From NCBI GenBank assembly GCA_973895155.1, contig OZ316894.1:12028001-12092000 (forward strand): 64,000 nt of DNA. The letters are read 5' to 3'. This document shows, in pieces, positions 31,610 through 43,599 of the stretch. The DNA comes from Marsupella aquatica. Lineage: Eukaryota > Marchantiophyta. Below the pieces are notes generated by a model. It was not told the origin of the DNA. It was given only the letters and a program-made list of their open reading frames with translations, and made no database searches. The position numbers and the translations under genes were made by a program. Each line of letters starts with the position of its first letter. Positions within the stretch are counted from its first letter, which is position 1.

Positions 31610-34600
31610 ATGGGTAGTAGATTGAAAGAAGACGAAAGAAATGAGAGGACTATCAGAGCTCTGTTAAAGCAGAGCGAGAACCGAAGATGCATCAACTGTG
31701 CGAGCCTGGTAAGGTGTCAGTATGCCATGCCGCTGTTTTCTCACTCGATCAATGGTGGCCAGCCATTGTTTACAATCATTCCGTTAGTCGATCAGTCGGT
31801 CAATCATGCTGTCTTGTCTGGCAATCCGTGTCGTAGTGTACAAAATACTCCGCGGAATTTGCTTTTGAGACGGCCCGTTGGATCCTGATGGTGACGGCTC
31901 AACCCTTATGGAGATTTCCAGTGTATGTTTTGCGGCTGCCCTCCGAGGAGCTGTCTCCTGGACGAAGTTCTTTATCATATCCTAGAGTAGTTGCGAAGGG
32001 ATTCTGTTTTGCGGGGCCTTTTGAAGTCGGAACTCGCAGGATCAGTCAGCGAAGCCTGATCTTCCTGCTTTCACTTACGTAGGGTGCGTCAGTTCTGTAG
32101 GCAGGACGTGTTGATTTACATATTTGGCTACTTTTTAGTATCATCTCCTGCTTTTTTATCATGCTCATTGACGATTCATCTGGGATGCAATGGCAGGGGC
32201 CCCAGTATGTGTGTACAACTTTCTCGATATTCGTCTGTACGAATTGCAGTGGACTACAGTAAGTGTTCAAGATCTGACTGTCATCTGTCTTTGTGTATTT
32301 TTTTCTTTCTTCGAACAGCATTTTCTAGTTTCAACCGTAGAACGCGATCTATTATATATATAACATGTTGACATGTGCTTCGGTGAAAAATCTGTCGCTC
32401 ATCAATTATCGTAAACTGGGAGCTTGTTAGTCACAAGTACCTGCTATTCTGGACTTGCATCATGTACTTCGTGTCTGCCTACGAGGTTGTCGGTCGATCA
32501 GGGTGCACGACTGGCCCTTGTTCCCTGTGTAACGTTGACATAGTTTACAAGTCACTTCGAGGAACTAGCGATTCAGACACTTGAATGGGCTATGCTTGTC
32601 ATTCTAGTTCTCATCGTGTATCCGTTGACGTCCCATGTCCTGCCACTGTCTTAACAGCCGGGAATTCACCCATAGGATAAAGTCAGTGTCCATGGCCAAA
32701 TTTACAGCTGATGAGGTGCGGAATTTACAGGCTGGTGGTAACGAGGTAACTATTCTTTCCGCCCTTCAAACTGAACCTTGGCAATGTTGTCTCACGGGGC
32801 GAGTCCGAGTGTCTTGTCACATGGGGTTATAATAGGTATCGAGGAGGGACGGAATTACCAGCATATTGGCGCTCGCAGATGAATCATGCCAATTTCCGAA
32901 AGGAGGACAATAAGCGCAAATTGCACATAGTGGGGGACATCGTCGTTCACAAATTTTATCAACATTATATCTGTAGATCACACGAAGTGTTCTGACGGGT
33001 TGGCCTTTGCCGAATGCATTAATGAATTTATCTGTGAATCACACGACGTTTGTTTGATTTACTCAGCGCGCCCGAGAAACATTTTTGAAGGACTACGATC
33101 TTCAACGGAATTCTCTGCCAGATAGCAGGTATGATAAGAAGTTTCTTTAACGAGGAATGATGATAAATGGCTGCCAAATAGTAAGAAAGACATCTTATAG
33201 TCGGATGAGTATTCCACAATGTCGACAAATCTATGTGCTTGAGAATATCATGGTTGGAATCGGAGCAGCGCGGCAGCATGACTACTGTCTTTATCTGTTA
33301 CTGATTTCGAAATGCATGGGCAGCAACGTGGATAAGTTGCGTGACTTCATAAAGGGCGTGTATGTGGAAAGACGGTATACTGGAGACCGTCCTGCAGCTA
33401 GAGCTCGACAGGTAGGTTTCATGATCCAGTCCTCAATTGGACCCGGATCCCACCAGCTTGACTGTTGTCTTAGTGCCTTGAAAAAAGTCCTATCTTTGTA
33501 TTTGTTTAACTAGTGGGTGGGGGTATGTGCATGTGACGGCGAAGCTTATGTAGAGGACTTCTGCTCAAAAACCATGCCTGCTCGCTTTCAGGGAGACCGA
33601 GATGATTCTTATGACTCCCGTCGACCTGAACGCCCTGAAGCACGATCAGATGGTCGAAGTCCCCCATTTGAGGACCGAAATGATGATCGGCGATTTGTGG
33701 AGAGGCGTAGATCTGATGTCGATCGAGGACGATATCAGGATGACCGAGTTGTACGTTTTGAGGAGAAAAGAAGTCCCGGAAGATTTGAACCGGATCGAAG
33801 TAGGTATGATCAGAAGAGTAAGTATGATGACCGCCGACAGGAGGAAAGGACTCGCTTCGACGAAAGAGAACGGGACCGACGGGCATCTTATGATGATCGG
33901 TTTGCAAATGAAGTCCGTCATGACAGGCGAAGATCTGCTGATGACCGCCCCAATGCCAAGGAGTTTGAAGGCGACAGTCCTCCAGTTCGCCCAGTGACTG
34001 AGATCCTTGGGGATAATGTCCCTCAACTCTGGGTAGAGGAGTTCCGCCAGACGAATGGTCGTGACGATACTTCGTGGTCTTCAAACTCATCTCCTGTAAG
34101 TGGTAGATATTAGAATTGAACCCAAAGTACAGCAATGTTTTTCTGAAACGCTATTTCTTGACTGAAACCTTTCTGGAATAGTACCGTGAGGCGTTGACGC
34201 TCTAGAGATTATGAGTCATTTCTTCCTGTCTTCAGATTTTTGAAATTACATGTGGGCTACAATTGACCTTGGTTTTCCAGGCTGAACAACGCAAAGACAA
34301 AGAGATACCCAAGCTCGGGTCTTTTGGCAATGCGAATGGTAATGCAATCGCCGCACCTTCGGCAGCTATCAAGAGGGTCAACTCAGGCAGTTTGATTGAC
34401 TTCAGTGCAGAACCAGAGCCCACTGTTGTAGCAAGTCCAACAACAGACCCGTTTCAAGTGTCAGCTCCGGTGGTCCCTTCATCAGCAGCAAATCCAACCA
34501 GCAGTACAGGCTGGGCAACATTTGACACAACATTTGACACAATACCTAGTGCGACAGCTACTATTCCTTTTGACGGACCTCCCCCAGGTTATCCAGATGT

Positions 34601-37331
34601 TTTTGCCACTCCATCAAATGGGAGTGAATGGGCTGCGAGCAGCTGGCCTTCAACCCAGGCACCCACCACCATTTCCACCTCTGACGACTGGTCTTCCTTG
34701 GTTGCTCCATCTGTGCACCAGCCGGTGATGGCCACAGGACCACAGGTGAGTATGAAAGTAGTTGACTGGTTGCCGACGCCTGAAGTATTAGTAGATGAGC
34801 ACGAGTACTCTGGGAGATGCCCCCAGGTTGTACTTATGCTTTATGTTTTGTTGTCCAGGGTTTGGCGAGCAGGAACTCTTTTCCACCGGCAAGCAGTAAC
34901 CATGCGTCGCATGCAATGTCTTTGCATGGGCAGCACGGATTACTCCAACAGTCGAAGAGCTCAGCTGCTATTCTAGCACCAAGTGTGGACAGGTCAAAGG
35001 AATTACCAAAGGTATACAGTTGCACTCATTTGTTGCAACAGGTCTCCAGTTCTAATATCCTATTGCAGTTCGAGTGTATTATTCCATGAGTTTCTTTTGC
35101 CCTCACTTAATTTTCCGCATTCTGTGCTGAATATAGTTTTTAACGGATGTTAGAATGAGAATGGCTTATGAGTTTTCCACGTGACGTCAAACATTGACAA
35201 TGTTTGCCTTTGGCAGGATCTTTTTGCACACTCTTTCACTTCTGTGGGCATGCCAACGGGTGGACACGGAATGGGCCAACAAATTGCTGACTTTGTTCCA
35301 GCAACCCAACCCTTTGGACAGGTGATTGATCAGTAACGAAATTGAATTCCCATTTGGCTTTTTGTAAAGGATTGACGCCGGTCATACGTAGGCTTCCTGT
35401 GAAAGTTTAAAAGATTGATGCCGTTCATGCGTAGGCTCCCTATGAAAGATATGATTTGATGTACAATGCATATGGGCTCAATATGGGTACAAAGCTTCTC
35501 CTAACAAATTCTGAGTGCGAGTTCAGAACAGTGAACCGCAGTCAGGGACAAAACAGATATTACTTACTTAACATGTGTTTATCTAGAGGGCCTGCTGAGT
35601 TGAGTCACGTGACTTACAGGTGATGGTGTGCGGTGTAATATTTGTATTGTGATTAGAATAATATGGGGTAGCACACTGGAGACGTTTTCTCTTCGAACTG
35701 AATTACATTTTTTTTGGACTCCTGGGGAAGAAACTAATGAAGTAATTTGCTCACAAGACATGTCAAAGATTTGTGTGCGAGTAGTTCCAGTTTACTTTTT
35801 GAAGGCTTACATTGCATCAAAGTGACAGTTCAATTTTTTTGGCAGGGAGGAATGCCAACTTATGCTCAACTACCGAGGAGTAGAAATCCATTCGATTTAC
35901 CCGGAGATGCAGGCCCTTCTGCAACTGTAGGCAATGTAATCACCCAAGTCTCTGTCTGTCTGTCACCACCCGGTGCAAGCCTCTTTATTCTTTTAAATGT
36001 ATTTATTTTGCGTTGTACGGAACCTGATGGAGGTAGGACTCTTCGACGACAATTGTTGATGTATGTCAATTTGCCTGGGACTTTGCGGACCTGTCCACTT
36101 TCTGATTTGGATATTTTGCAACAGCTGACTAGGTGAAAGTGACTCTGCGATTTGTTAATGATACTTCTTGTGAGGCAATGTACTTCATTTTGAACGTATG
36201 ACTTCGAAACTAGGTTTAGGCGTATGACTCATTTACAATGACGGTGTTTGCAGTTTCCCAACCTTGGGTCTCTTCAAGCTGCTCTCCCGAACGGACCATT
36301 ATCAATGCCAGCTTCTGGGGCACCCACATCATCAAATCATTGGTCCATGGGTTTGCAACCAGCGTCTTACCCCCCGAACGGTGCTCCAGGTATAATAACA
36401 GCGGGTGTGAGTTCTGTATGTCAAGTTTTTTGTGAAAGGTGAATTAGGGAACGCGAACTGATTCCTTCGGTTTGAGAAACCCAGCTAGAGCCCACGAACT
36501 GACCTAGCAGTGGATATGAGAAACAGAACGAAGTCAATTCCAGGATAGGAAGACTTGTTAGGGCCCCTAGTAATGTCAAATTTGAACTCGGAATGTCTTC
36601 AAATTAAGAAGTAATTGCACGGCCAGTTATGAGGGCTCTTATGCATGCAATTGGTTTCTCTCAATGAGAACCAAGGTATAATCATAATCATAGATAAGCA
36701 AGTAAAAAGTATCGGATTAGGAGGGACAAGTTGTCTCGGTATAGGTTGACTTCTGCTCTTTACGGCTGGTCAGTCTTTTGTTCGTGTTCCCTTAATTCAT
36801 AGAGTAACTTGGAAAAGAGTAATGAAACCCTAACCTGGAATACGGGAATTCTATGGAAGAAATTTCGGATTTTTTTGGTTAGAAATATTAGTTCACTTTA
36901 CTCACATTCTACCTTTCATGAACACAGGTGGAAGTGGGAGCTCCTTCATCCATCAAAACAGTGTGCCCTCATCTGGAATGTGAGTTTGCTCACTATTGGG
37001 GCATTTCGTTCTTGTCGTTATTCAAGAAATTGGCTTATTAAAGCTTTATTGTCACAAACTTTCACATCCACTAAAACCGTACTAACAATTGGTCGCCCTC
37101 GTACCACATGCCAATCTGCTGCACGATACTCTCGGACATCGCATAACTATTGTTGTTTGCATTTCTAACAGGCATGCGCAGACCAGTGGACCTTCACTGG
37201 GGTACTCAGATTCGGGAAGTTTCAACAATAGAGGACTATTTCAGGCTGATCCGTCGTTTATTGGATCAGGAAGCACAGAATTTCCAACTCAGAATTTTCT
37301 GCGAACTGTTAGTGGCAATCCTTTCGGCTAG
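31610..37331 (+). CDS. AGD14: ArfGAP-domain protein of the AGD14/AGFG type (12 exons)
   Basis: ArfGAP proteins stimulate GTP hydrolysis by ARF GTPases in vesicle trafficking. Exons: 31610-31708, 32197-32258, 32658-32745, 33067-33128, 33324-33411, 33592-34095, 34281-34745, 34859-35011, 35217-35321, 35846-35935, 36254-36389, 36928-36979, followed by the terminal piece 37172-37331 (TAG). They join in frame to 687 residues; Arabidopsis AGD14 is about 650. Residues 1-125 form the ArfGAP domain: CINC (Cys27, Cys30), VCTNC (Cys47, Cys50) and the arginine finger Arg55 in CSGLHREF, i.e. CX2CX16CX2CX4R. VKSVSMAKF-like IKSVSMAKFTADEVRNLQ follows, then YVERRYTGD. Residues about 134-300 are extremely Asp/Arg-rich (DDR repeats). 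The rest is Ser/Pro/Gly/Gln-rich, with NPFD and a terminal NPFG, motifs that can bind EH domains. Confidence 0.9.
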
Positions 37332-38700
37332 GCACTTGTATACTCGTAAATTATCATTCCTCAAGTTTTGCAGCCTCAATAAAAAAGGTGGTGTTTCTCT
37401 CAAGCCGGACAGGTGATTTTTCTAGGTAGTGTGTAAGTGGAGGTCGTATTGTCAAGGAGATTAAAATGTCCCTTTCAGAAGGGTCAGGGTGTTGTGTATT
37501 GTAATGAGATATTTATTCTGGAGAGGAACAGCGTGTTGTTTATCGAGTTGAATTCAATCGTTGCAACAGTAATGTGATGGCACTCATCTTCCATGTACAC
37601 TACAACTCCCTGGTTGTTTTCCCCTCTCGGTATTTCGACATTCGGCTTGCTGGAGGCGTCGTCTTGGGGGCGGCTGTTTTACACGTGTGTTCTGTCGAAG
37701 TTCTCTTATACAAGGTATATCCTGCTTTGATTGATCAATCAAGGGAACAACTAGTCATCAACAATTTACAAATGAATGTCTTGTAGATAGCAAGGGACAG
37801 GGAACACATTCCTTTGGGAATGAGCCAAGGTTGTGGCACTTAGTACCACCTGACGGCTTGTCTGATGGAACTCTTAAATAAATAGAGTAGATCGGGTCCT
37901 GTTCAAGTGGCTCACGAATCATGCATGTTTGCTCTCTAATGACCTCTACATTGTTACATTTTTTATTGTGGACTTGGAAGCGTTAACAAGTTGATGCGCT
38001 GATGGAAATTTGTGCAGTTTTTCACCAGACAACATGGTTCTTAATACTTATTCCAATAGTGAAGCCGTGAATCCCAGTACATTTATGAATGGTCTGCCTT
38101 CGAAGGTCTACCCTGTCACGCAGAAACGTCCTAGCTATTGTGATCTGTTGCTACATGAAATATGCCTGGAACGTCCCACCTTGGAATTTGGCCTAATTAG
38201 GATCGACAAAACTTTTACTCGAGCTTTAGTCCTGAGATGAGGTTTTGACACGAAAGATCATGTACAGTTCAGACGCAAATATTTATCCAAGTCCAAGAGT
38301 GATCAGCTGAGACAGGATTCCAACATAGTATTTGTGTGAGAGTGAAGATCTGTGATTATATAACCGCACCATCCTAGGGAAGACACATGCCCAGAGATCT
38401 CATGTGAGTCTAGAAATTGTAAGGGAGTACAAAGTTTGCTATGGAGATCCACACCAAGCCTATGATCTGTTCCAAGGAAATTTTTAGAAAGTTGTCAGTG
38501 TTTATATCAAATTGTTTAGAATGTTCAGAAATTTTGTATTAGAATCATTTAGAGAATGTCTAACGTAACCTGATGTACCATAGTGCCATCCCGGTTTGCA
38601 CATGACCTGTGCTAAATATGAATTATGTTTATTCCACAAAAAGGAGCCAAAATGTCACTCCTAATTTTGGTTTTTAATTTTTTAGAATAACTAGCCTAAT
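37332..38700. other. AGD14-type gene 3' UTR and spacer
   Basis: Downstream non-coding sequence. The 76-codon frame at 38010-38240 has no recognisable domain. Confidence 0.35.
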
Positions 38701-39054
38701 GCGTCATTTGGACATCTATAAGCGGTGAGAACAAACAGAGTCAGGAGAACAGACAGTCAGGGCACATAACAATTGGTGAGAACAAAAAGAATCTTCTCCG
38801 ATCTCCCACCCTGGTCAATGGTAACCGTGTGCCTCAGCTTGGCTGGAGCCACGTCTGGCTAGAGTCACACTTCATAGGCTTCAGTATATGTAGTAACCCT
38901 TATTCTAGCTTCTGGTCGTGGTTATATATATATATATTAGATTTTATAAAGACTTCACTCTAGACGAGCACCCAATCTAGCTTGGTAACTTTGTGCCTTG
39001 CCTGGCTATAGTCACAGCTAGAGTCGAAGTCCACATGCTTCCCTCTAGATGGTA

Positions 39055-39620
39055 ACCCTTATTATATAATTAGATTAGCTCAATAATTGTGTGACAGTTA
39101 TACAAATGATCTTATGTTGCCCAAGATGTGATTATGTGAAATATGTTGGCAGTTATCACCATTATATAATTCTATTAGCTCAATATTTGTGTGTAAGTTA
39201 CACAATGATGTCGTGTTGCCCAATAGGGGAAAGATATCTTGAAATAAAAAGATGTTCTTAATAAATAAGATATCATTAAAAAATTTGTCAAAAATGTTGT
39301 ATACAAGATGTCATGAGGTAAAAAGATGTTATGACCCCAAAAAAATTATTATGTAAAAAATATTGTGAAATAAAAAGGTGTCATCAAATGTTGCTATCCC
39401 AAACATGTAGGTAAGTAAAATGATATTGTTAAGTACAAAATGGTCTTTAAATGAAGAGATGTTAATCAACATTGTTGTGAAGTAAAAGTAAAAGATATTG
39501 TTAAGCACAAAATAGTAGAGAATTAAAAGGATATTGTGAAATAAAAAATGATGCTAAATACAAAAGTGAAAGAAAAACAAAACCAAAATAAAAGATTTTG
39601 AAAATAATATACATTATATC
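39055..39620. repeat. AT-rich duplication and degenerate ~18-nt minisatellite
   Basis: A block (TTATATAATTAGATTAGCTC...) is duplicated about 103 bp downstream (39059 and 39162). Then from about 39235 to 39590 a degenerate unit close to GATGTTGTGAAATAAAAA recurs many times. The array adjoins the 3' side of a decayed helicase on the minus strand. The same unit, inverted, forms the array at 54780-55110. Confidence 0.65.
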
Positions 39621-39624
39621 AATT

Positions 39625-40238
39625 TAATAGAGAATTTTATCATATATAACATTTTTGGTTAACATTGTTTCTTCATTTTCACTATCTGGAAGTATTTTCA
39701 TCCTTGTAGGACATGTTACTGTTGAAAAGACAACATACAATTGACCATCATTGAAAACTGACTACAATAATCATATATGTTCTAAATTCAGACCATGTGC
39801 CTTATTAATCGTGATTGCATATGCTCCTTGAACCAGAAATTGGACTCGTGACAAAATGAAGGCAAGTCCCTCATCTGTTGTGCTTGAGACAGCAGGTTTG
39901 AGAACAGCCAGGAATTTGATCAAACTCTCAATTTCTACAGCTTTGTATGTCCAAAATATATGTATGCTGTTTGAGATGAGACATTCATGATGCAAGGTAC
40001 ACATTCTGAGTAGTCAAGCTTTGATTCTATCAAAAATCTGATTCAGTCACCATTATTTCAGTTGAATGTAGCTTTTAATCGAGGAAAACATATGATGTAG
40101 CTCTCTATAGAGAAAAGTAGACGCAATCAATTGCCTGCCCCGGAGCTCTCGTGGTTGGAGATTTAGGATTAGAGCTCTACTTTCACCAAATGTCCTGGAA
40201 TGTCTGTGAATAAGGTTCAAGATGAACTCTCTTTGCAT
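39625..40238 (-). pseudogene. Helitron/PIF1-like helicase C-terminal relic
   Basis: Read on the minus strand, the order is a degenerate ALILNLQPRELRGRQLIA segment (compare LRNLNP..GLCNGTRLI of Helitron helicases), then AYAITINKAHGLNLEH (the AxTINKxQG motif), two stops, then FNDGQLYVVFSTVTCPTRMK (compare SHGQLYVALSRVTS), then TKNVIYDKIL. Spacing and order fit the C-terminal end of a Helitron Rep/helicase. Stops at the EHI|TGA site and after it mean it is dead. No Helitron termini (5' TC, 3' CTRR with hairpin) could be fixed. Confidence 0.72.
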
Positions 40239-40249
40239 TAGGTTGATCC

Positions 40250-41540
40250 AATTGCCTTTTGAAGAGCTCCCGGTTCATTTAGCAATCATGGACTACATGG
40301 ATTGCCATGACCAGTTATTTCAGCAGCTAATTAGTAACTTTCATGGTGTCAATTTTTGTTGTCTTGTAGTGATGTGTAGATGGTTGTTGCATAATATTTG
40401 ATAAGATTGAGTGAAATAAAATACAAAACTCAAAGTACAACGTACACATGTCAAAGAAAAGTACATTTCACTAATGAAGAAGAAAAATACTGCCCCCACT
40501 TGTGCACATAAGGGACATATTCTCACTTGCCTTAATGACACCCAAATCAATCAAAGGTTGTGCACATAAGAGGTACATAATAGCCTCACTTGCCTTAGGT
40601 AATGACAATGAAAACCATCAACTTAGGAAACAAAAGTATGAGGACGACCTAAAAAGTGTGCACATTTATAAGAATACTTTATCTCTCATTCACTGAAGAG
40701 ATAGAATCTTTCTACATTGACAGAAGTTACACTCGCTGAAGGGATTGCATTCACTCTATTGAAATCTAAATGGAGTGGGAAAGGAGGCAAGATTAAACAC
40801 ATTAAGAGAGAGTGCCCAAATAATCTAGAATCTGATAATACAGGATAGTGATGAACCCTATTATGGCACATTGAAAACAATACACAATGAAAAATCTTTT
40901 TAAGACAAAATACTGAAAGGTGGGTTTTGGCCATTATAGCAGTGTCAATTCTCTGGAGTAGTTTCTTGTGGGATTGTACTAATCATATTCTGGGTGCTCT
41001 CAAACCAAATTCTCCACTTGAAGTCTTCTTGCAGCTGTACAGCAGGTGGGATGGGAGATATCATACAACAACCTAGCAATTGAAACAGCATTTCAAAAGT
41101 AGCATCCGTGACGACAATTGATAACTGGCCTCTGGTTCATTTGCAACGGCAAATGTCTATCGAGTTTCCTGTAGAGCTTATCAGCCCATTATATCTATTG
41201 GGTTGTTAAACTCAAAAGCAAAATAATGTGAAAACTGAAACCAGCTACAATGGAATGACAACTAAAAAAAGAGTGATTCAAAATGAGATCAAACATTTAT
41301 GAGGGTAGCCAAATAACATTCAAAATACTCTAAGTTCACTAAATTAAGAGGAGTCCAAAAGTTAATTCAAAATCAACTTAATACAAAATGATTCACCTTA
41401 TTAAGGCACATTAAAATTAAAATAATGGACACAAAATCAGAATAAGACAAAATCTGAAAGGTGGATTCATCATTATAGTAACTTGATAAATTTTAGTCAT
41501 TGTGAAAATCCATGGGAACATCCTGGCAACCTGTAGGTCC
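40250..41540. other. AT-rich spacer, nothing recognised
   Basis: No coding domain. It contains a near-duplicate pair (TTGTGCACATAAG...AGGTACATA and TGTGCACATAAGGGACATA, 40499-40585) and a duplicated segment (40859-40925 versus 41396-41465: TATTATGGCACATTGAAAA / TTATTAAGGCACATTAAAA ... CTGAAAGGTGG), suggesting repeat-derived sequence. Confidence 0.4.
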
Positions 41541-41544
41541 AACT

Positions 41545-41760
41545 GGGCTCAAAATGTTTTGCCATTCCTAGTTTTTGAGGGGGGCTAACTGGACGCCAGA
41601 TGTTTTTTTAATTCCTAGGTTTTAGGGGGCCTAATCGGTCGCCACATGTTTTATCTGGCGGGCTAACTGGACGCCAGATGTTTTTTAAATTCCTAGGCTT
41701 TATGGGGCCTAATCGGTCGCCACATGTTTTTTAATTTCTAGTTTTCGAGGGGGCCTAATT
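41545..41760. repeat. tandem repeat, ~96-bp unit of two halves
   Basis: GGGCTAACTGGACGCCAGAT, TTTTTTA/AATTCCTAGG and GGCCTAATCGGTCGCCACAT alternate, two full units plus flanking partial copies. The repeat is non-coding. Confidence 0.8.
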
Positions 41761-42237
41761 ACGAGGTACTGTATACAGTACTCGCGGCAATGCTACTCCG
41801 CCGCCAGCTGGCAGGCGGGCGGGCAGAGGATTTAGTCGGGGGCAGGGAATCCAGGCGCCGGCGGCATAAATGTGATCGCAAATGCACACCGTACGATTCC
41901 TTCCCGCCAGATACAGAGTACGTTAGAACAGAGGATTCGCCGTCATCGGCCGGACGGCTCCCACCGGTCGGTTCGTTGGCGTGGACGGCTTTTTCGGACG
42001 GAAGGGCTCCAGTACGTGACCGCGAAAGCATTTTACAAACGCCATGCCTTCCTGCCAGGTCAGTTCCAATCGCCTCTCTCTGAGTGCACACTCGGCCCGG
42101 GCAAACACTTATTTGGACATTTATTTGGACGGCTTGCCATGTCACATGGGTACGCCTCATACCTGAATTCAGGCTCTCAAGTCCTTGCCAAGGCAACAGC
42201 GCTGGACCCGTCCAAATTTAATCTTAAAATATATTTT

Positions 42238-42580
42238 GAAAAAGAGCATGGGCCCCAAGGTCTTGTAAAGCCACCCTTCTAAATGAATATTGAACTAGGC
42301 AAAGCAGAAGGAGAAAGAACCGTCCACCTCTAGTAATGTCAAAGTCTTTTCCCCTTGTAGCACTTTACAAACCGGCCACAAGGTCTTGTAAAGCCATTCT
42401 TCCAGTAAATATTAGACTAGGCAAAGGAAGGGAGATAGAACCGTCCTCCTCTAGTACATCTCGTCTCTAGTTCTTTTCATCTCGTTGCACTGTACAATCC
42501 GCCCCCCACACAAGAAGAGCATGAGCCACTCAGACTAGGTAAAGCAAGTGGAGAAAGAACCGTCCTCCTCTGCTAATGTT
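42238..42580. repeat. ~120-bp unit, three diverged tandem copies
   Basis: AGACTAGGCAAAGCAGAAG / AGAAAGAACCGTCC(A/T)CCTCT and CACAAGGTCTTGTAAAGCCA-type segments recur three times. The 41872-42282 open frame runs into this repeat and ends in it (LVKPPF), which argues against a conserved gene. Confidence 0.7.
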
Positions 42581-42587
42581 ATTATGG

Positions 42588-42712
42588 TAAACCCCTAGTG
42601 TATTTGGTTGTTTTGTATTTCTATAAAACGTTACAAGTTATTATGGTAACCCCTACTAGTGTATTTGGTTTTTTTTGTATTTCTATAAAACGTTACAAGA
42701 CGTTACCCTGCA
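42588..42712. repeat. two-copy tandem repeat (~60 bp)
   Basis: GTTATTATGGTAA...CCCTA, GTGTATTTGGTT and TTCTATAAAACGTTACAAG occur twice in succession. Confidence 0.8.
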
Positions 42713-43024
42713 GGTGAGCCACGGAAGTCCTATGTCAGTCTCGCTTGGGGATTTTCAAATATGAACAAGAATACACACAAGTTGCAAGTGGCAACGAGTG
42801 ACAGACCACAATTTTGCATTGTAAAAGCGAAATGAATGTTTTAAAAAATCAGTGGTAATTCATCCCCACTTGGAGATATTGGCAGGCTGTAGCACTCGTG
42901 AGGATTACATCTCGTTAATTAATGAGTTACCCTACACTTTTCACCTCATTGCACTTTACAAAAAACACAAAAAAAGTGCGAAACGGTTGGGAAAAAAAGG
43001 GAACACCTGTCCAGCTTCCAGTTC

Positions 43025-43597
43025 CGCCTTGCAAGAGAGCCAAGCCTCGCACTTACAAAGTGTGCACATAGGCTTACGTGACGGTGAACAACGACGATTC
43101 GACGTCGGCCGCAAAATAAAACCACACAGAGCCAAGGCTCGCACTTATGGAGTGTGCATTTAAAAGAACGTGACGGTGCATGACACTGAGTATTCGACGT
43201 CGGGCCGCAAAATAAATCACACCGAGCTAAGGCTCGCACTTATGAGGTGTGCACTTAGGCGGAGGCGACGGTGAACATTCTCGACGTCGTGCGCGAGCGG
43301 CAGCACAGAGGGCCGAGGCTCGCGCTTATGATGTGTGCACTTAAGCGAAGGTGACTGTGAAATTACTCTGAGGATTCGACGTCGGGTCGCAAAATAAATC
43401 ACACAGAGCTAAGGCTCGCACTTATGAGGTGTGCACATAGGCTTAGGTGACGGTGAACAACGACGATTCGACGTCGGCCGCAAAATAAAACCACACAGAG
43501 CCAAGGCTCGCACTTATGAGGTGTGCACTTAGGCGGAGGTGACGGCGAATTACAGTGAGGATTCGACGTCGGCCGCAAACAATCGAAACACAGAGTA
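43025..43597. repeat. six-copy ~95-bp tandem array with GACGTC in every unit
   Basis: Units begin near 43036, 43131, 43227, 43311, 43408 and 43500 and run 84-97 bp. Each contains GGCTCGCACTTATGAGGTGT (or a close variant), GTGCACTTAGGCGGAGGTGACG-like sequence cut or varied, the palindromic ATTCGACGTCGG core (TCTCGACGTCGTG in the third unit) and CCGCAAAATAAA...CACACAGAG (absent or altered in some units). GACGTC is the C-box ACGT core bound by plant bZIP factors in general. The array ends immediately before the GC-rich leader of the plastid-protein gene. Confidence 0.88.
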
Positions 43598-43599
43598 GT

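Noticed and set aside
33506-34135. 209-codon open frame on the minus strand
   Set aside because: It lies exactly antisense to the Asp/Arg-rich exon of the ArfGAP. GAC/CGA-rich codons read without stops on the reverse strand. The plus-strand frame has homology and correct splice sites.
41759-42282. Overlapping 145- and 136-codon frames on the two strands
   Set aside because: The region is GC-rich and runs into tandem repeats. Neither frame resembles a family, and they mutually exclude each other.
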